Of a stretch of DNA of 34,105 bases, positions 1 through 8,113 are shown in pieces. Each line of letters starts with the position of its first letter. The first letter of the stretch is position 1. The notes under the pieces were generated by a model that searched no databases, was not told where the DNA came from, and was given only the letters and a program-made list of their open reading frames with translations. The stretch is taken from assembly GCA_945957405.1 (NCBI GenBank), contig CAMFLL010000037.1, positions 1-34,105 of the forward strand, written 5' to 3'. The position numbers and the translations under genes were made by a program. The DNA is from an uncultured Mycolicibacterium sp. GTDB lineage: Bacteria > Actinomycetota > Actinomycetes > Mycobacteriales > Mycobacteriaceae.

Positions 1-1119
1 CCCCCACACCGGGTTCCACGCATGCACAACGTGATCCCGAACTCGCGGTCCTACATCGCCCGCCTGGAGTCGGCGGCGCGCCGGGCCGGCGTCGACGTGC
101 TGCTGCGCACCGAGGCCATCCGGCTGCTCACCGACGGGGACCGCGTCACCGGCCTGGAGATCAGCGGACCGGCCGGGACCCGTGAACTACGGGCCCGCCA
201 AGGTGTGATCCTGGCGAGCGGCGACTTCAGCGGTAATGCCACGATGCGCAAGGAACACCTGCCCGAGGCGGCACACGGTGCCCTCCCGATCAACGAGGGC
301 GCCCTCGGGCTCGGCCACCAGCTGGCCGCCGAGGTCGGTGCGGCACAACTCCGGATGGATCAACTGTTCGGCCCGCAGCTGCGCTTTCCTCCTCCACCGA
401 AGACCGGCCTGCTCGACCGACTTCCGTTGTGGCAGTGGTTGTGCCAGCTCGAGGCGCTGGTGGTCCGCGTCCTGCCGCCCGCGGCGCTGCGCCCCATCGT
501 GAAATCGCTTCTGGTGTCGCACATGTCACCCAGCAACGCCCTGTTCGACGCTGGCGCGGTCTTGGTGGACAGCTCGGGCACCAGATTCGGTTTCGAAGAG
601 GCTCCGGCGGCCGAACTCTCCCGTCGCCCCGAGCGCCGCGGTTTCATCATCCTCGACGAGTCCGTGGCCGCACAGTTCGAGCATGAGCCCAACTACATCT
701 CGACCGCACCCGGTATCGCGTTCGCGTACTTCTCCGACTACGCCAAGGGCCGACCCGATCTGATCACCCGGGCACCCGACGTCGACTCGCTGGCCCGGGC
801 GATCGGCGCCGAACCAGCCAATCTGCAGCACGCCGTCGACTCCTCGAGCATCCGCCCACCCCTGGTGGCCATGGGGCCGGTGTTCAGCATGCTGACGGTC
901 ACCGAGGGCGCACTGGCCGTCGACACCGAACTGCGCGTGTTGCGCACCGACGGCACGCCCATCGATGGGCTGCGGGCGGTCGGGGGCGTTGGCCAGGGCG
1001 GCATGCTCCTCAAAGGACACGGCCACCACATCGGCTGGGCGATGACGTCGGGCCGGCTGGCCGGCCAGGCCATCACCCGCAAGCGCAGTACACCGGAGAA
1101 AGCGACGGAGGACGCATGA
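1..1119 (+). CDS. FAD-dependent oxidoreductase (fumarate reductase / 3-ketosteroid dehydrogenase-like), 5'-truncated
   Basis: The reading frame is open from the first base, so the gene begins outside the window; 372 residues are present. The first ATG in the window (22) is internal, because the N-terminal Rossmann GxGxxG that binds ADP of FAD is missing. What remains fits the FAD_binding_2 fold: a strand-turn of the form GVILASGDFSGN near residue 75 and a C-terminal FAD-closing segment with GGVGQGGMLLKGHGHHIGWA followed by TSGRLAGQ. Such enzymes dehydrogenate or reduce a C-C bond next to a carbonyl; the substrate cannot be read from sequence. The stop codon overlaps the next start (ATGA at 1116-1119), so the protein is probably translationally coupled to the RraA-like gene. 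It is probably cytosolic, as no membrane segment is seen in the visible part. Family is secure, substrate unknown. Confidence 0.85.
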   Translation, partial: PPHRVPRMHNVIPNSRSYIARLESAARRAGVDVLLRTEAIRLLTDGDRVTGLEISGPAGTRELRARQGVILASGDFSGNATMRKEHLPEAAHGALPINEGALGLGHQLAAEVGAAQLRMDQLFGPQLRFPPPPKTGLLDRLPLWQWLCQLEALVVRVLPPAALRPIVKSLLVSHMSPSNALFDAGAVLVDSSGTRFGFEEAPAAELSRRPERRGFIILDESVAAQFEHEPNYISTAPGIAFAYFSDYAKGRPDLITRAPDVDSLARAIGAEPANLQHAVDSSSIRPPLVAMGPVFSMLTVTEGALAVDTELRVLRTDGTPIDGLRAVGGVGQGGMLLKGHGHHIGWAMTSGRLAGQAITRKRSTPEKATEDA

Positions 1120-1811
1120 CGAGCACCGAGAACACGCTGTCCGAAGATGATCTGAAATACCTGCTGTCCGTTGACAGCCCGACCATCGCCAATGCCATCG
1201 AGCGGTTCAAGGTCCGCCCGCTCACCGACGGTTTCATCGGCGGGCGGGTGCAGTGCAGCTTCCCCGAACTGGGACCGATGGTGGGGCGCGCCCTCACCGT
1301 GACGATGGGCAATCCGGGCGACCGGGCGGCATCACGGGCCGGCTACTGGCGATTGTGGGAACACCTCGACGCGATGGCGGGCCCGACGGTCCTGATGATC
1401 GCCGATGCCAGCGGCGCCCCGCAGCGGGTGGCGTACGCCGGCGAGATCATGAGCAAGCTCGCCCGGCGCCTCGGCGCGGTCGGTATGGTCACCGACGGCG
1501 CGCTGCGTGATGTCGACGAGGTACGCGCCCTCGGTTTCCACTACTTCATGCAGTATCCGGTGGTCTCCCACGCCAACTTCGAGATCGAAACCGTCGGTGA
1601 ACCAATCGAACTCGACGGTCAGCGCGTCGAGACCGGCGACCTGGTCCACGGTGATGTCAACGGCATCACCCTCATCCCCTGGGAGATCCTGGCGCAGCTG
1701 CGCGATGCCGTCGACGCGGTGCGCACCGCCGAAGCGGGCGACATGACCTACATCGACAGCACCGACTTCACGCTGGCCGGTTTCAAGGACCGCAAGGGTT
1801 ACGGCTCCTAG
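1116..1811 (+). CDS. RraA-like / HMG aldolase family protein
   Basis: 231 residues starting at an ATG that overlaps the upstream stop by four bases. The core motif is present: GE at 109-110, then TDGALRD with Arg131-Asp132, the pair that binds substrate and metal in class II 4-hydroxy-4-methyl-2-oxoglutarate/4-carboxy-4-hydroxy-2-oxoadipate aldolases. The C-terminal pattern GDxVHGDxNGIxxIP (174-188) also fits the family. True RraA regulators of RNase E share the fold but are shorter (about 160 residues) and usually lie in other contexts. Lying between two oxidoreductases, this copy more likely acts as a metal-dependent aldolase or oxaloacetate-type decarboxylase on the product of the pathway. 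An unusual 40-residue N-terminal extension precedes the domain. Family assignment is good; the reaction is inferred. Confidence 0.85.
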   Translation: MTSTENTLSEDDLKYLLSVDSPTIANAIERFKVRPLTDGFIGGRVQCSFPELGPMVGRALTVTMGNPGDRAASRAGYWRLWEHLDAMAGPTVLMIADASGAPQRVAYAGEIMSKLARRLGAVGMVTDGALRDVDEVRALGFHYFMQYPVVSHANFEIETVGEPIELDGQRVETGDLVHGDVNGITLIPWEILAQLRDAVDAVRTAEAGDMTYIDSTDFTLAGFKDRKGYGS

Positions 1812-1813
1812 CG

Positions 1814-2773
1814 GTGGCCACGATGCGTTGGGGCATCATCGGGGTCGGTGATGTCACGGAAGTCAAGAGCGGACCCGCCTTTGCGCGGGTCCCCGGTGTC
1901 GAGCTCGTCGCGGTGATGCGCCGCAACGCCGATCTGGCACGTGACTACGCGAGTAGGCACAACGTCCCGCGGTGGTCCGGCGACGCCGACGACATTCTGG
2001 GCGCCGACGACATCGACGCCGTCTACATCGCGACACATCCGGACAGCCACGCCGATTACACACGCCGTGCGGCCGCCGCGGGGAAGGCTGTCCTGGTCGA
2101 GAAGCCGATGGCCGTCAACGCCGATGAATGCCAGGCGATGTCGGCGGCGTGCGAGGCCGCGGGGGTGCCGTTGTGGGTGGCCTACTACCGGCGGGCACTG
2201 CCACGGTTCGAACGCGTCCGCGAACTGATCGAGGGCGGTGTGCTGGGCGATGTGCGTGCGGTGAACTCGTGCCGGCTGCAGCGAGCGCGGCCGACGTCGT
2301 GGCAGAACACGCCCGGCCTGTCCGGCGGCGGCTGGTTCTTCGACGCGGCCTGCCACACGCTGGACTGGCTAGACCATGTGTTCGGGCCACTGCGCGACAT
2401 CAGCGGCCACGCCGTCGGACACGGCCGCCCGCTGGAGGACACCGTCACCATGAACTACCGCCTCGACGGTGACATCATCGGTTCCGGCACATGGTGTTTC
2501 GATGCGGGCGTCGACCACGACCGCACGACCATCATCGGCACCCTGGCGACGGTATCACTGTCCATCTCGGCACCCGATGCCGTCGAACTCGTCCGCGGCG
2601 CCGACGTCGAGCAACTCCAGCTGGCGGACCCTCCGCATGTCCACGAACCACTGTTGCGCACCATCGTCGACGAGTGGAACGGCAACGGCCGCTGCGCCAG
2701 CACCGGGGTCAGCGCCACGCGGACCGCCGCCGTGATGGACCAGCTGCTTGGTGACGTCCACGTCGTCTCCTGA
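1814..2773 (+). CDS. Gfo/Idh/MocA family NAD(P)-dependent oxidoreductase
   Basis: 319 residues. The start is the GTG two bases after the upstream stop; an ATG at 1823 is a possible alternative only nine bases further. The N-terminal Rossmann domain shows GIIGVGDV at 7-14 and the family hallmark EKP at 96-98 (VLVEKPMA), followed by the alpha/beta C-terminal domain with GGGWFFDAACHTLDWLD, where the His is the usual catalytic position. Family members oxidise or reduce hydroxyl groups of sugars, inositols and related cyclic polyols, or open aromatic-derived rings. It completes a three-gene operon with the FAD enzyme and the RraA-like protein, which suggests sequential oxidation and C-C cleavage of one small substrate. 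Substrate and cofactor preference (NAD or NADP) are not determinable here. Confidence 0.88.
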   Translation: MATMRWGIIGVGDVTEVKSGPAFARVPGVELVAVMRRNADLARDYASRHNVPRWSGDADDILGADDIDAVYIATHPDSHADYTRRAAAAGKAVLVEKPMAVNADECQAMSAACEAAGVPLWVAYYRRALPRFERVRELIEGGVLGDVRAVNSCRLQRARPTSWQNTPGLSGGGWFFDAACHTLDWLDHVFGPLRDISGHAVGHGRPLEDTVTMNYRLDGDIIGSGTWCFDAGVDHDRTTIIGTLATVSLSISAPDAVELVRGADVEQLQLADPPHVHEPLLRTIVDEWNGNGRCASTGVSATRTAAVMDQLLGDVHVVS

Positions 2774-2835
2774 CGCGGCCGTCGATCAGTCAAAGCGCCA
2801 CACCTGCGGGCAACGAGGTGGCAGGCTCGCATGCC

Positions 2836-3366
2836 ATGAGCTCAGCAACCGAACCGCGGATCCTGCTCGACTCCGGTGGACTGGTGGTGACCGATGACGG
2901 CCGCCGCGTCAACATCATCGACCGTGCCACCGGAGGCCTCGCGACCACCGCGTTCGTCCTGGCCGTGATCACGTTGGTGGTGGGCGGCTTCGGCGTCGTC
3001 GCGCTGGTCACGGGCCTGCCATCGCGCCTGCTCGGGTCGATCTTCGCAGCGGCCGGCGGGTTGTTCGCCGTGCTGACCTTCCTCATGGTGACGAAGATCA
3101 GGGCCCGTCGCGCGCAGGCGCTGGGTGCCTGCCGCTCGGTTGCGGTGCTGGACCGCAAACTCGGCTTGTTCAGCGTCGCCGGCGGCGGGCTGCTCCCGCT
3201 GGATCAGGTGCGGTTCGAACGCCGGATGCAGATGGGTTCCAGTTCACCGAAACTGGTGGCGATCACCCCGCAGGGCACCCGAGTGCTCAAGCGGGGCAAT
3301 CTGTTCGACGGCGGTATCGGCAACGCCGATGAGGTGCTCAACCGCGCGCTACAGCACTCCCACTAG
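2836..3366 (+). CDS. small two-helix membrane protein, function unknown
   Basis: I do not recognise a named family. About 176 residues from ATG 2836; an in-frame GTG at 2818 would add six residues and cannot be excluded because neither start has a strong ribosome site. A soluble N-terminal stretch of about 35 residues is followed by two hydrophobic helices (roughly residues 37-59 and 64-85), an Arg-rich turn (KIRARRAQ) and a cytosolic C-terminal domain of about 80 residues rich in beta-type sequence (LDQVRFERRMQMG), resembling a PH-like or bPH domain in pattern only. It is separated from the upstream operon by 62 bases and ends before a strong hairpin. Composition is like its neighbours, so there is no sign of recent transfer. 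Confidence 0.7.
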   Translation: MSSATEPRILLDSGGLVVTDDGRRVNIIDRATGGLATTAFVLAVITLVVGGFGVVALVTGLPSRLLGSIFAAAGGLFAVLTFLMVTKIRARRAQALGACRSVAVLDRKLGLFSVAGGGLLPLDQVRFERRMQMGSSSPKLVAITPQGTRVLKRGNLFDGGIGNADEVLNRALQHSH

Positions 3367-3372
3367 GGCCGT

Positions 3373-3427
3373 GAGCGCTCACCGGCGTACAGTTCTGCGG
3401 CCGAAAACTGTACGCAGGTGAGCGCTC
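3373..3427. terminator. strong bidirectional hairpin between convergent genes
   Basis: Two 22-base arms (3373-3394 and 3406-3427) are complementary except at one position, separated by an 11-base loop. It sits exactly between the stop of the membrane protein gene (3366) and the stop of hisS (3434), which are convergent, so a shared terminator is the natural reading. There is no U-tract on either side, which is common for mycobacterial hairpin terminators. Each arm also contains the self-complementary GAGCGCTC. Confidence 0.7.
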
Positions 3428-3433
3428 GCGGGG

Positions 3434-4693
3434 TCAGGCGATACGCGAAAGCACCTCGCCGACAACAGCATCGATAACGCAGTCGACCTGCTCACCGTTC
3501 GACAGATCCTTGACGCCGATGGTGCCCGCGTCGATGTCGCGGTCGCCGGCCACCAGCGCCACCGTCGCCCCGGAACGGTCCGCCGCGCGCATCGCGCCCT
3601 TGAGCCCGCGGTCGCCGTACGCCAGGTCCACCCGCACCCCGGATCCGCGCAACTGCGCCGCGAGCACCGCGAGAACGGCCTTGGCCTGCTCCCCCAGCGG
3701 CACGCAGAAGACGTCGACGCGTGATGTGGCGCCGACGGTCTTCCCTTCGGCCTTCAACGCCAACATCGTGCGGTCCACGCCCAGGCCGAAGCCGATCCCG
3801 GACAGGTCCTGCCCACCGAGTTGACTCATCAGGCCGTCGTAACGCCCGCCGCCGCCGATCCCCGATTGCGCGCCGAGCCCGTCGTGGACGAACTCGAACG
3901 TCGTCTTCGTGTAGTAGTCCAGACCGCGCACCATCCGCGGATTGATGACGTACGGCACGCCGAGCGCATCGAGATGCGCGAGCACGGTGTCGAAATGTTG
4001 CTTGGCCTCATCGGAGAGGTGATCGAGCATCACCGGCGCGTCGGCCGTCATGGCGCGCACCTCGGGGCGCTTGTCGTCGAGCACGCGCAGCGGATTGATC
4101 TCGGCGCGTTGCCGGGTGGGCTCGTCGAGGTCGAGCTTGAACAGGAACCGCTGCAGCAGCTCGCGGTAGGCGGGCCGGCAGGTGTCGTCGCCCAGCGAGG
4201 TGATCTCCAACCGGAACCCGTCGAGCCCCAGCGACCGGAAGCCTTCGTCGGCGACGGCGATGACCTCGGCGTCCAGCGCGGGGTCATCAACACCGATGGC
4301 CTCGATACCCACCTGCTGCAACTGCCGGTAGCGGCCCGCCTGCGGCCGTTCGTAGCGGAAGAACGGCCCGGAGTAGCAGACCTTGACCGGCAGGGCGCCG
4401 CGATCAAGCCCGTGTTCGATGACGGCCCGCATCACGCCCGCGGTGCCCTCGGGCCGCAGCGTGACCGAACGGTCGCCGCGGTCGGCGAACGTGTACATCT
4501 CCTTGGACACCACATCGGTTGATTCCCCGACGCCGCGGGCGAACAGTGCGGTGTCCTCGAAGATCGGCAGTTCGATATCGCCGTATCCGGCCCGCCGGGC
4601 CGCACCGAGCAGGCCGTCGCGCACCGCGACGAACTGCGCCGAATCCGGCGGCACATAGTCGGGAACGCCCTTGGGTGCCTTGAACTCGCTCAC
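3434..4693 (-). CDS. hisS: histidine--tRNA ligase
   Basis: 419 residues from a GTG start. This class II aminoacyl-tRNA synthetase charges tRNA-His with histidine in the cytosol. Motif 2 is visible around residues 107-129 ([14 protein letters not shown]), the histidine-binding HisA signature RGLDYYT at 256-262, GGGRYDGL at 281-288, and motif 3 GFGLGVDR at 301-308. A C-terminal anticodon-binding domain of about 95 residues follows (VDVFCVPLG onward). Length is normal for the family. The GTG start shares one base with the stop of the upstream metallo-hydrolase gene (TAGTG at 4691-4695 on the minus strand), so the two are co-transcribed and probably coupled, as in the mycobacterial Rv2581c-Rv2580c pair. 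Essential housekeeping gene; identification is secure. Confidence 0.97.
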   Translation of the reverse strand: MSEFKAPKGVPDYVPPDSAQFVAVRDGLLGAARRAGYGDIELPIFEDTALFARGVGESTDVVSKEMYTFADRGDRSVTLRPEGTAGVMRAVIEHGLDRGALPVKVCYSGPFFRYERPQAGRYRQLQQVGIEAIGVDDPALDAEVIAVADEGFRSLGLDGFRLEITSLGDDTCRPAYRELLQRFLFKLDLDEPTRQRAEINPLRVLDDKRPEVRAMTADAPVMLDHLSDEAKQHFDTVLAHLDALGVPYVINPRMVRGLDYYTKTTFEFVHDGLGAQSGIGGGGRYDGLMSQLGGQDLSGIGFGLGVDRTMLALKAEGKTVGATSRVDVFCVPLGEQAKAVLAVLAAQLRGSGVRVDLAYGDRGLKGAMRAADRSGATVALVAGDRDIDAGTIGVKDLSNGEQVDCVIDAVVGEVLSRIA

Positions 4694-5322
4694 TACCTCT
4701 GATCCTTCTCCGCTGTGATGTCCGCCAGCCCGCGGTTGAACCGGCGTTCGCCGCCGATCGTGGTGGATGTGCCGTGACCAGGTAGTACCACGGTCTCATC
4801 GCCGAGTACCAGCAGTTTTTCGGCGACCGAGCCCAGTAGCCGCTGGTGATCGTCGTCGTGATCACCGCGCCCCACGGTCCGGAAGCCCAGTGTGTCACCG
4901 GTGAACGCGACCTCGGCAGGCCCCTCGTCGGTGTCGGCCGTCACCCGGTAGGTCACCGAGCCGGGGGTGTGCCCGGGCGTGTGCGCGACCGTGACGGCCA
5001 TACCGGCGACGTCGAGCACCATGTCGTCGGTGACACCGAGCACCAGCTCGGGCCGGTCGTCGAACAGGTCGTCGTCATCGGGGTGCAGATACACCGGGAT
5101 GTCCCAGCCCTCGCACACGTCGTACACCGACGCGCAGTGGCCGGGATGACCGTGGGTCAGCAGGACGGCGACCGGTTCGAGGTCGTTGACCGCGAAGTAG
5201 TACTCCAGGGTGGGGACGGCGTCCTCGCCGGGATCGATGACCACGGCACCGCCACCTGACCGCGGTGCTACGAGGTAACAGTTCGTCTCGAACCTGCCCA
5301 CGGCGAACCCGGTGATCAGCAC
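4693..5322 (-). CDS. metallo-beta-lactamase-fold hydrolase, glyoxalase II-like, with altered metal motif
   Basis: 209 residues from GTG 5322. This start gives the [17 protein letters not shown] opening expected for mycobacterial glyoxalase II-like proteins (Rv2581c type); the frame stays open to 5418, but the extra 32 residues do not look like the family. A GGTGAG lies about 12 bases upstream. Metal ligands seen are THGH near residue 79, HTPGHT, FTGD and LPGHG, close to the glyoxalase II layout. The canonical HxHxDH is here HGHPGH: the Asp that ligates the second metal is replaced by Gly. The protein may therefore bind one metal or act on another thioester. It shares one base with hisS downstream and is divergent from the cyclophilin gene. 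Fold certain, activity uncertain. Confidence 0.85.
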   Translation of the reverse strand: MLITGFAVGRFETNCYLVAPRSGGGAVVIDPGEDAVPTLEYYFAVNDLEPVAVLLTHGHPGHCASVYDVCEGWDIPVYLHPDDDDLFDDRPELVLGVTDDMVLDVAGMAVTVAHTPGHTPGSVTYRVTADTDEGPAEVAFTGDTLGFRTVGRGDHDDDHQRLLGSVAEKLLVLGDETVVLPGHGTSTTIGGERRFNRGLADITAEKDQR

Positions 5323-5380
5323 GCCGACCAGTGTCTCACCACCCCCCAGCGCGGGTCGGACAGCCTGTATCCAGTCGCAG

Positions 5381-5399
5381 CTGGCACACTCGTTGCCAG
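5381..5399. promoter_or_regulatory. inverted repeat in divergent intergenic region
   Basis: CTGGCA and TGCCAG (5381-5386 and 5394-5399) flank seven bases between the divergent metallo-hydrolase and cyclophilin genes. The position suits an operator or promoter element, but six-base arms arise by chance at appreciable frequency, and I do not recognise the motif. Confidence 0.25.
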
Positions 5400-5433
5400 A
5401 AATCTTGAGCACGATCATGGAGGACTACGGCCC

Positions 5434-6333
5434 GTGCCGACGAATGAACAGCGGCGTCAGACCGCCAAACGCAAACTCGAACGGCAGCTGGAGCGCCGGG
5501 AGCAACAAGCCCGCAGGCGCCGGCTGCTCGCGATCATCGGCAGCGCCGTCGCGGCCGTCGTGGTGATCGGCGCGGTGGTGGCCACCGTGATGATCACCCG
5601 CGGCGACTCGGGCAACGGGGTGGCCTCGGCGTCCCCGACCACATCCGCGGGCGACGCACCCGCCGCCGACGGCGGCCCCGCGACCGCACCGCCCGCCAAC
5701 GGCCAGCTGCCGCCATTCACCGCGACCGCCAACACCGGCGCCAACTGCCAGTACCCCGCCGCGGGGGCGGCCAGCAAGAAGGCCGACCCGCCCCGCACCG
5801 GCAAGGTGCCCACCGACCCCGCGCAGGTCAGTGTCAGCATGTCGACCAGCCAGGGCAACATCGGCCTGCAGCTGGACAACGCCAAGTCGCCGTGCACCGT
5901 GAACAGTTTCGCGAACCTGGCGCAGCAGGGGTACTTCAACGACACGGTGTGCCACCGGCTGACCACGTCGCCGTCGCTGGCGGTGCTGCAGTGCGGCGAC
6001 CCGACGGGCAGCGGCTCGGGTGGACCCGGCTATGAATTCGCCAACGAGTACCCGACCGACCAGTACCCGGCCGGTGACCCGGGCGCCCAGCAGCCCGTGG
6101 TCTACCCGCGGGGCACGGTCGCCATGGCCAACGCCGGACCCGGCACCAACGGCAGCCAGTTCTTCCTGGTCTACAAGGACTCGCAGTTGCCGCCGCAGTA
6201 CACGGTGTTCGGCAAGATCGACGACACCGGTCTGGCCACCCTGGATCGCATCGCCAACTCCGGTGTGAAGGGTGGCGGCGAGGACGGCGCACCGACGGAC
6301 GAGGTCAAGATCACCTCGCTCATGCTCGACTAG
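5434..6333 (+). CDS. ppiB: membrane-anchored cyclophilin-type peptidyl-prolyl isomerase
   Basis: 299 residues from GTG 5434, nine bases after a GGAGGA ribosome site (5419-5424). Order: a strongly basic coiled-coil-like head (1-30, QRRQTAKRKLERQLERR), one transmembrane helix (about 31-54), an Ala/Pro/Thr-rich linker (55-95), then a cyclophilin domain (about 130-299). The domain keeps the catalytic Arg in CHRL and the substrate-binding GTNGSQFF. Topology implies an extracytoplasmic isomerase that helps exported proteins fold, corresponding to M. tuberculosis Rv2582/PpiB. Four cysteines (ANCQYP, SPCTV, VCHRL, LQCGD) lie in the exported part and recur in the next gene, suggesting two conserved disulfides. 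A paralogue follows five bases downstream. Identification is secure; client proteins are unknown. Confidence 0.9.
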   Translation: MPTNEQRRQTAKRKLERQLERREQQARRRRLLAIIGSAVAAVVVIGAVVATVMITRGDSGNGVASASPTTSAGDAPAADGGPATAPPANGQLPPFTATANTGANCQYPAAGAASKKADPPRTGKVPTDPAQVSVSMSTSQGNIGLQLDNAKSPCTVNSFANLAQQGYFNDTVCHRLTTSPSLAVLQCGDPTGSGSGGPGYEFANEYPTDQYPAGDPGAQQPVVYPRGTVAMANAGPGTNGSQFFLVYKDSQLPPQYTVFGKIDDTGLATLDRIANSGVKGGGEDGAPTDEVKITSLMLD

Positions 6334-6338
6334 CCCCG

Positions 6339-7436
6339 ATGACGACCCCGTACGATCCCCCGCCGCCACCCGATCCGTACGGGGGCTCGTACGGCGCCCA
6401 GGGGAATTCCGGGCAGGAGCCACCGAGCATCCCGTACCCGGACCAGTACGTCCCGCCATACCCCTACGCAAACCCGTACACCGCCTACTACGACCCGTAT
6501 GCGCAGCGCACGCCGGGGACGAATGGCCTGGCGATCGCATCGCTGATCTGTGCTTTCCTCGTGCCGCCGCTCGGCATCATCCTCGGCCACATCTCGCTGT
6601 CGCAGATCAGACGATCGGGTGAGGAGGGACGCGGGGTGGCGATCGCCGGGTTGGCGATCGGCTATGCGCTCACCGCGCTGGGCCTCGTGGTGGTGGTCCT
6701 GATGATCGCGTTGATGGCGGTGTGGTCGAGCGGCTACAACGACTACAACCATTACGGACGCTCCACCGACAGCTTCACCGCCAGCCCCGCCCCGGACATC
6801 GACGAGCTGCCGAGCTTCGCGCCGCCGGCCACCCTGGGCGCCGACTGCCGGTACCCGGCAGCCGACAAACCGGCCAGTAAACCGGCTCAACCGCCGCGCA
6901 GCGGCCGCGTGCCCACCGAACCCGCCGAGGTGACTGCGACCATCGACACCGATCGCGGCGCGATCGGGCTGACGCTGGACAACGCCAAAGCACCCTGCAC
7001 CGTCAACAGCTTCGTCAGCCTGGCGCAACAGGGGTATTTCGATGCGACGAGCTGTCATCGGCTCACCGCCAACAACTCGCTGTCGGTACTGCAGTGCGGC
7101 GACCCGACCGGCTCTGGCACGGGCGGCCCCGGGTACACCTTCGCCGACGAGTACCCGACCAATCAATATGCCGAGGGTGACGCCAAACTCGGTGTCCCCG
7201 TGCGCTATCCACGCGGCACGCTGGCCATGGCGAATTCAGGCGCTGGTACCAACGGGAGCCAGTTCTTCATCGTCTACGCCGACTCCAAGCTGCCACCGAC
7301 CTATACGGTGTTCGGTTCGGTCGACGAAACCGGGCTGGCGACCGTCGACCGGATCGCCGAAGCGGGGGTCACCGGCGGCAACCTCGACGGGAAACCGGCG
7401 CTGCCGGTGCAGATCGAGTCGATCCGACTCGACTGA
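6339..7436 (+). CDS. second membrane-anchored cyclophilin with DUF4190 helices
   Basis: 365 residues from ATG 6339, only five bases after the previous stop. A Pro/Tyr-rich cytosolic head (1-50) leads into a DUF4190-type pair of helices (about 64-130: GLAIASLICAFLVPPLG, then GVAIAGLAIGYAL), a short linker and a C-terminal cyclophilin domain (about 190-365) with CHRL and GTNGSQFF intact. The cyclophilin part is a close paralogue of the preceding protein, including all four cysteines (ADCRYP, APCTV, SCHRL, LQCGD), so this is a tandem duplication in which the membrane anchor has been exchanged. Both proteins should face the cell envelope. DUF4190 has no defined biochemical role. Its transcription is presumably shared with the upstream copy. 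Confidence 0.9.
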   Translation: MTTPYDPPPPPDPYGGSYGAQGNSGQEPPSIPYPDQYVPPYPYANPYTAYYDPYAQRTPGTNGLAIASLICAFLVPPLGIILGHISLSQIRRSGEEGRGVAIAGLAIGYALTALGLVVVVLMIALMAVWSSGYNDYNHYGRSTDSFTASPAPDIDELPSFAPPATLGADCRYPAADKPASKPAQPPRSGRVPTEPAEVTATIDTDRGAIGLTLDNAKAPCTVNSFVSLAQQGYFDATSCHRLTANNSLSVLQCGDPTGSGTGGPGYTFADEYPTNQYAEGDAKLGVPVRYPRGTLAMANSGAGTNGSQFFIVYADSKLPPTYTVFGSVDETGLATVDRIAEAGVTGGNLDGKPALPVQIESIRLD

Positions 7437-7481
7437 CGTCAAGGTCGAGACATAGCAAATAATCCGATAGAGAATCAATAC

Positions 7482-7510
7482 TTGCTGTCGCTACACTCCC
7501 AGCCTAAAGT
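7482..7510 (+). promoter_or_regulatory. SigA-like promoter for the 7587 gene
   Basis: TTGCTG (7482-7487) and TAAAGT (7505-7510) are separated by 17 bases in an intergenic stretch that is visibly richer in A+T than its surroundings. TAAAGT fits the mycobacterial TANNNT -10 form. The expected start point is near 7517, giving a leader of about 70 bases. Confidence 0.4.
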
Positions 7511-7586
7511 GAAGTCCATATCAAGTGGGCACCAAACGTCATTTGACTGCCCATGACAGAATTGCCTGGACTGCAGTGGGGGACAA

Positions 7587-8084
7587 ATGGCACTTCAGAC
7601 CGCTATTTCCAGGTCGGGACGGGATAGCGTGGCATCACCGACGGCCACGCAGCCGGATATCGCCGGGGGTAACCGTCACCACCCCGCGAATTCTCCTTAC
7701 CCGCGGGCCGGCATCGACCAGCTAACCCATAATTCTACGGTGTCGTCAATTCTCCGGTTCATCTTCGGCGACGGCACTCCCCGACTCAATGCTGTCGTGA
7801 CGACGTGGACACTGTCCAGCCGAAGCGGCGCGATGACCGGGGCGTTGAGCACCCCGGGTGATCGGGTGACATTCACCCCCGGCGTCATCAAGACGCCGAA
7901 GGGGCAGTTCCGCCTCGACGACGACGGCACGTTCACCTACGTCCCCTATCAGGACGCGCGGCGGGCCGCCGCCAACGGTGCGTCCTACCTCGGTCTGGAC
8001 CGGGACGTCTTCACCGTGACCGCGCACGACGCCGATGCCGTGGCCGTGCGGGTGAGCGTCTCGATCGCCATCCTGGCGAGCTGA
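7587..8084 (+). CDS. hypothetical protein with cadherin/VCBS-like beta domain
   Basis: 165 residues from ATG 7587, preceded by GGGGGA (7578-7583) at good spacing. The C-terminal half reads like one bacterial Ig/VCBS-type repeat: a KGQFRLDDDGTFTYVPY segment (about residues 105-121) followed by DVFTVTAHDADAVAVRVSVSI, matching the common DGTFTYTP...DSFTYTV pattern of Ca-binding adhesin repeats. Only one repeat is present, and I see no signal peptide or membrane helix, so its location is unclear. The first 50 residues are poorly biased in codon use and may be leader sequence; GTG 7740 is an alternative start (VSSILRF). It is convergent with relA, 29 bases apart. Function is unknown; the domain assignment is by pattern only. 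Confidence 0.6.
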   Translation: MALQTAISRSGRDSVASPTATQPDIAGGNRHHPANSPYPRAGIDQLTHNSTVSSILRFIFGDGTPRLNAVVTTWTLSSRSGAMTGALSTPGDRVTFTPGVIKTPKGQFRLDDDGTFTYVPYQDARRAAANGASYLGLDRDVFTVTAHDADAVAVRVSVSIAILAS

Positions 8085-8113
8085 ATTCACCGTCGCGGCA
8101 GCCCCGCGGTCGA

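Noticed and set aside
3371..3382. GTGAGCGCTCAC, identical to the core of an ideal lac operator
   Set aside because: It lies between convergent 3' ends inside a longer stem and next to no LacI-type gene; the resemblance is best explained by the hairpin.
5323..5418. Longer start for the metallo-hydrolase, adding a Cys-containing N-terminus
   Set aside because: The added residues do not resemble the family, and the segment is the divergent promoter region shared with the cyclophilin gene.
8094..8108. Terminator between the 7587 gene and relA
   Set aside because: Only a five-base stem (CGCGG/CCGCG) with a five-base loop and no T-tract; too weak to call in this GC content.
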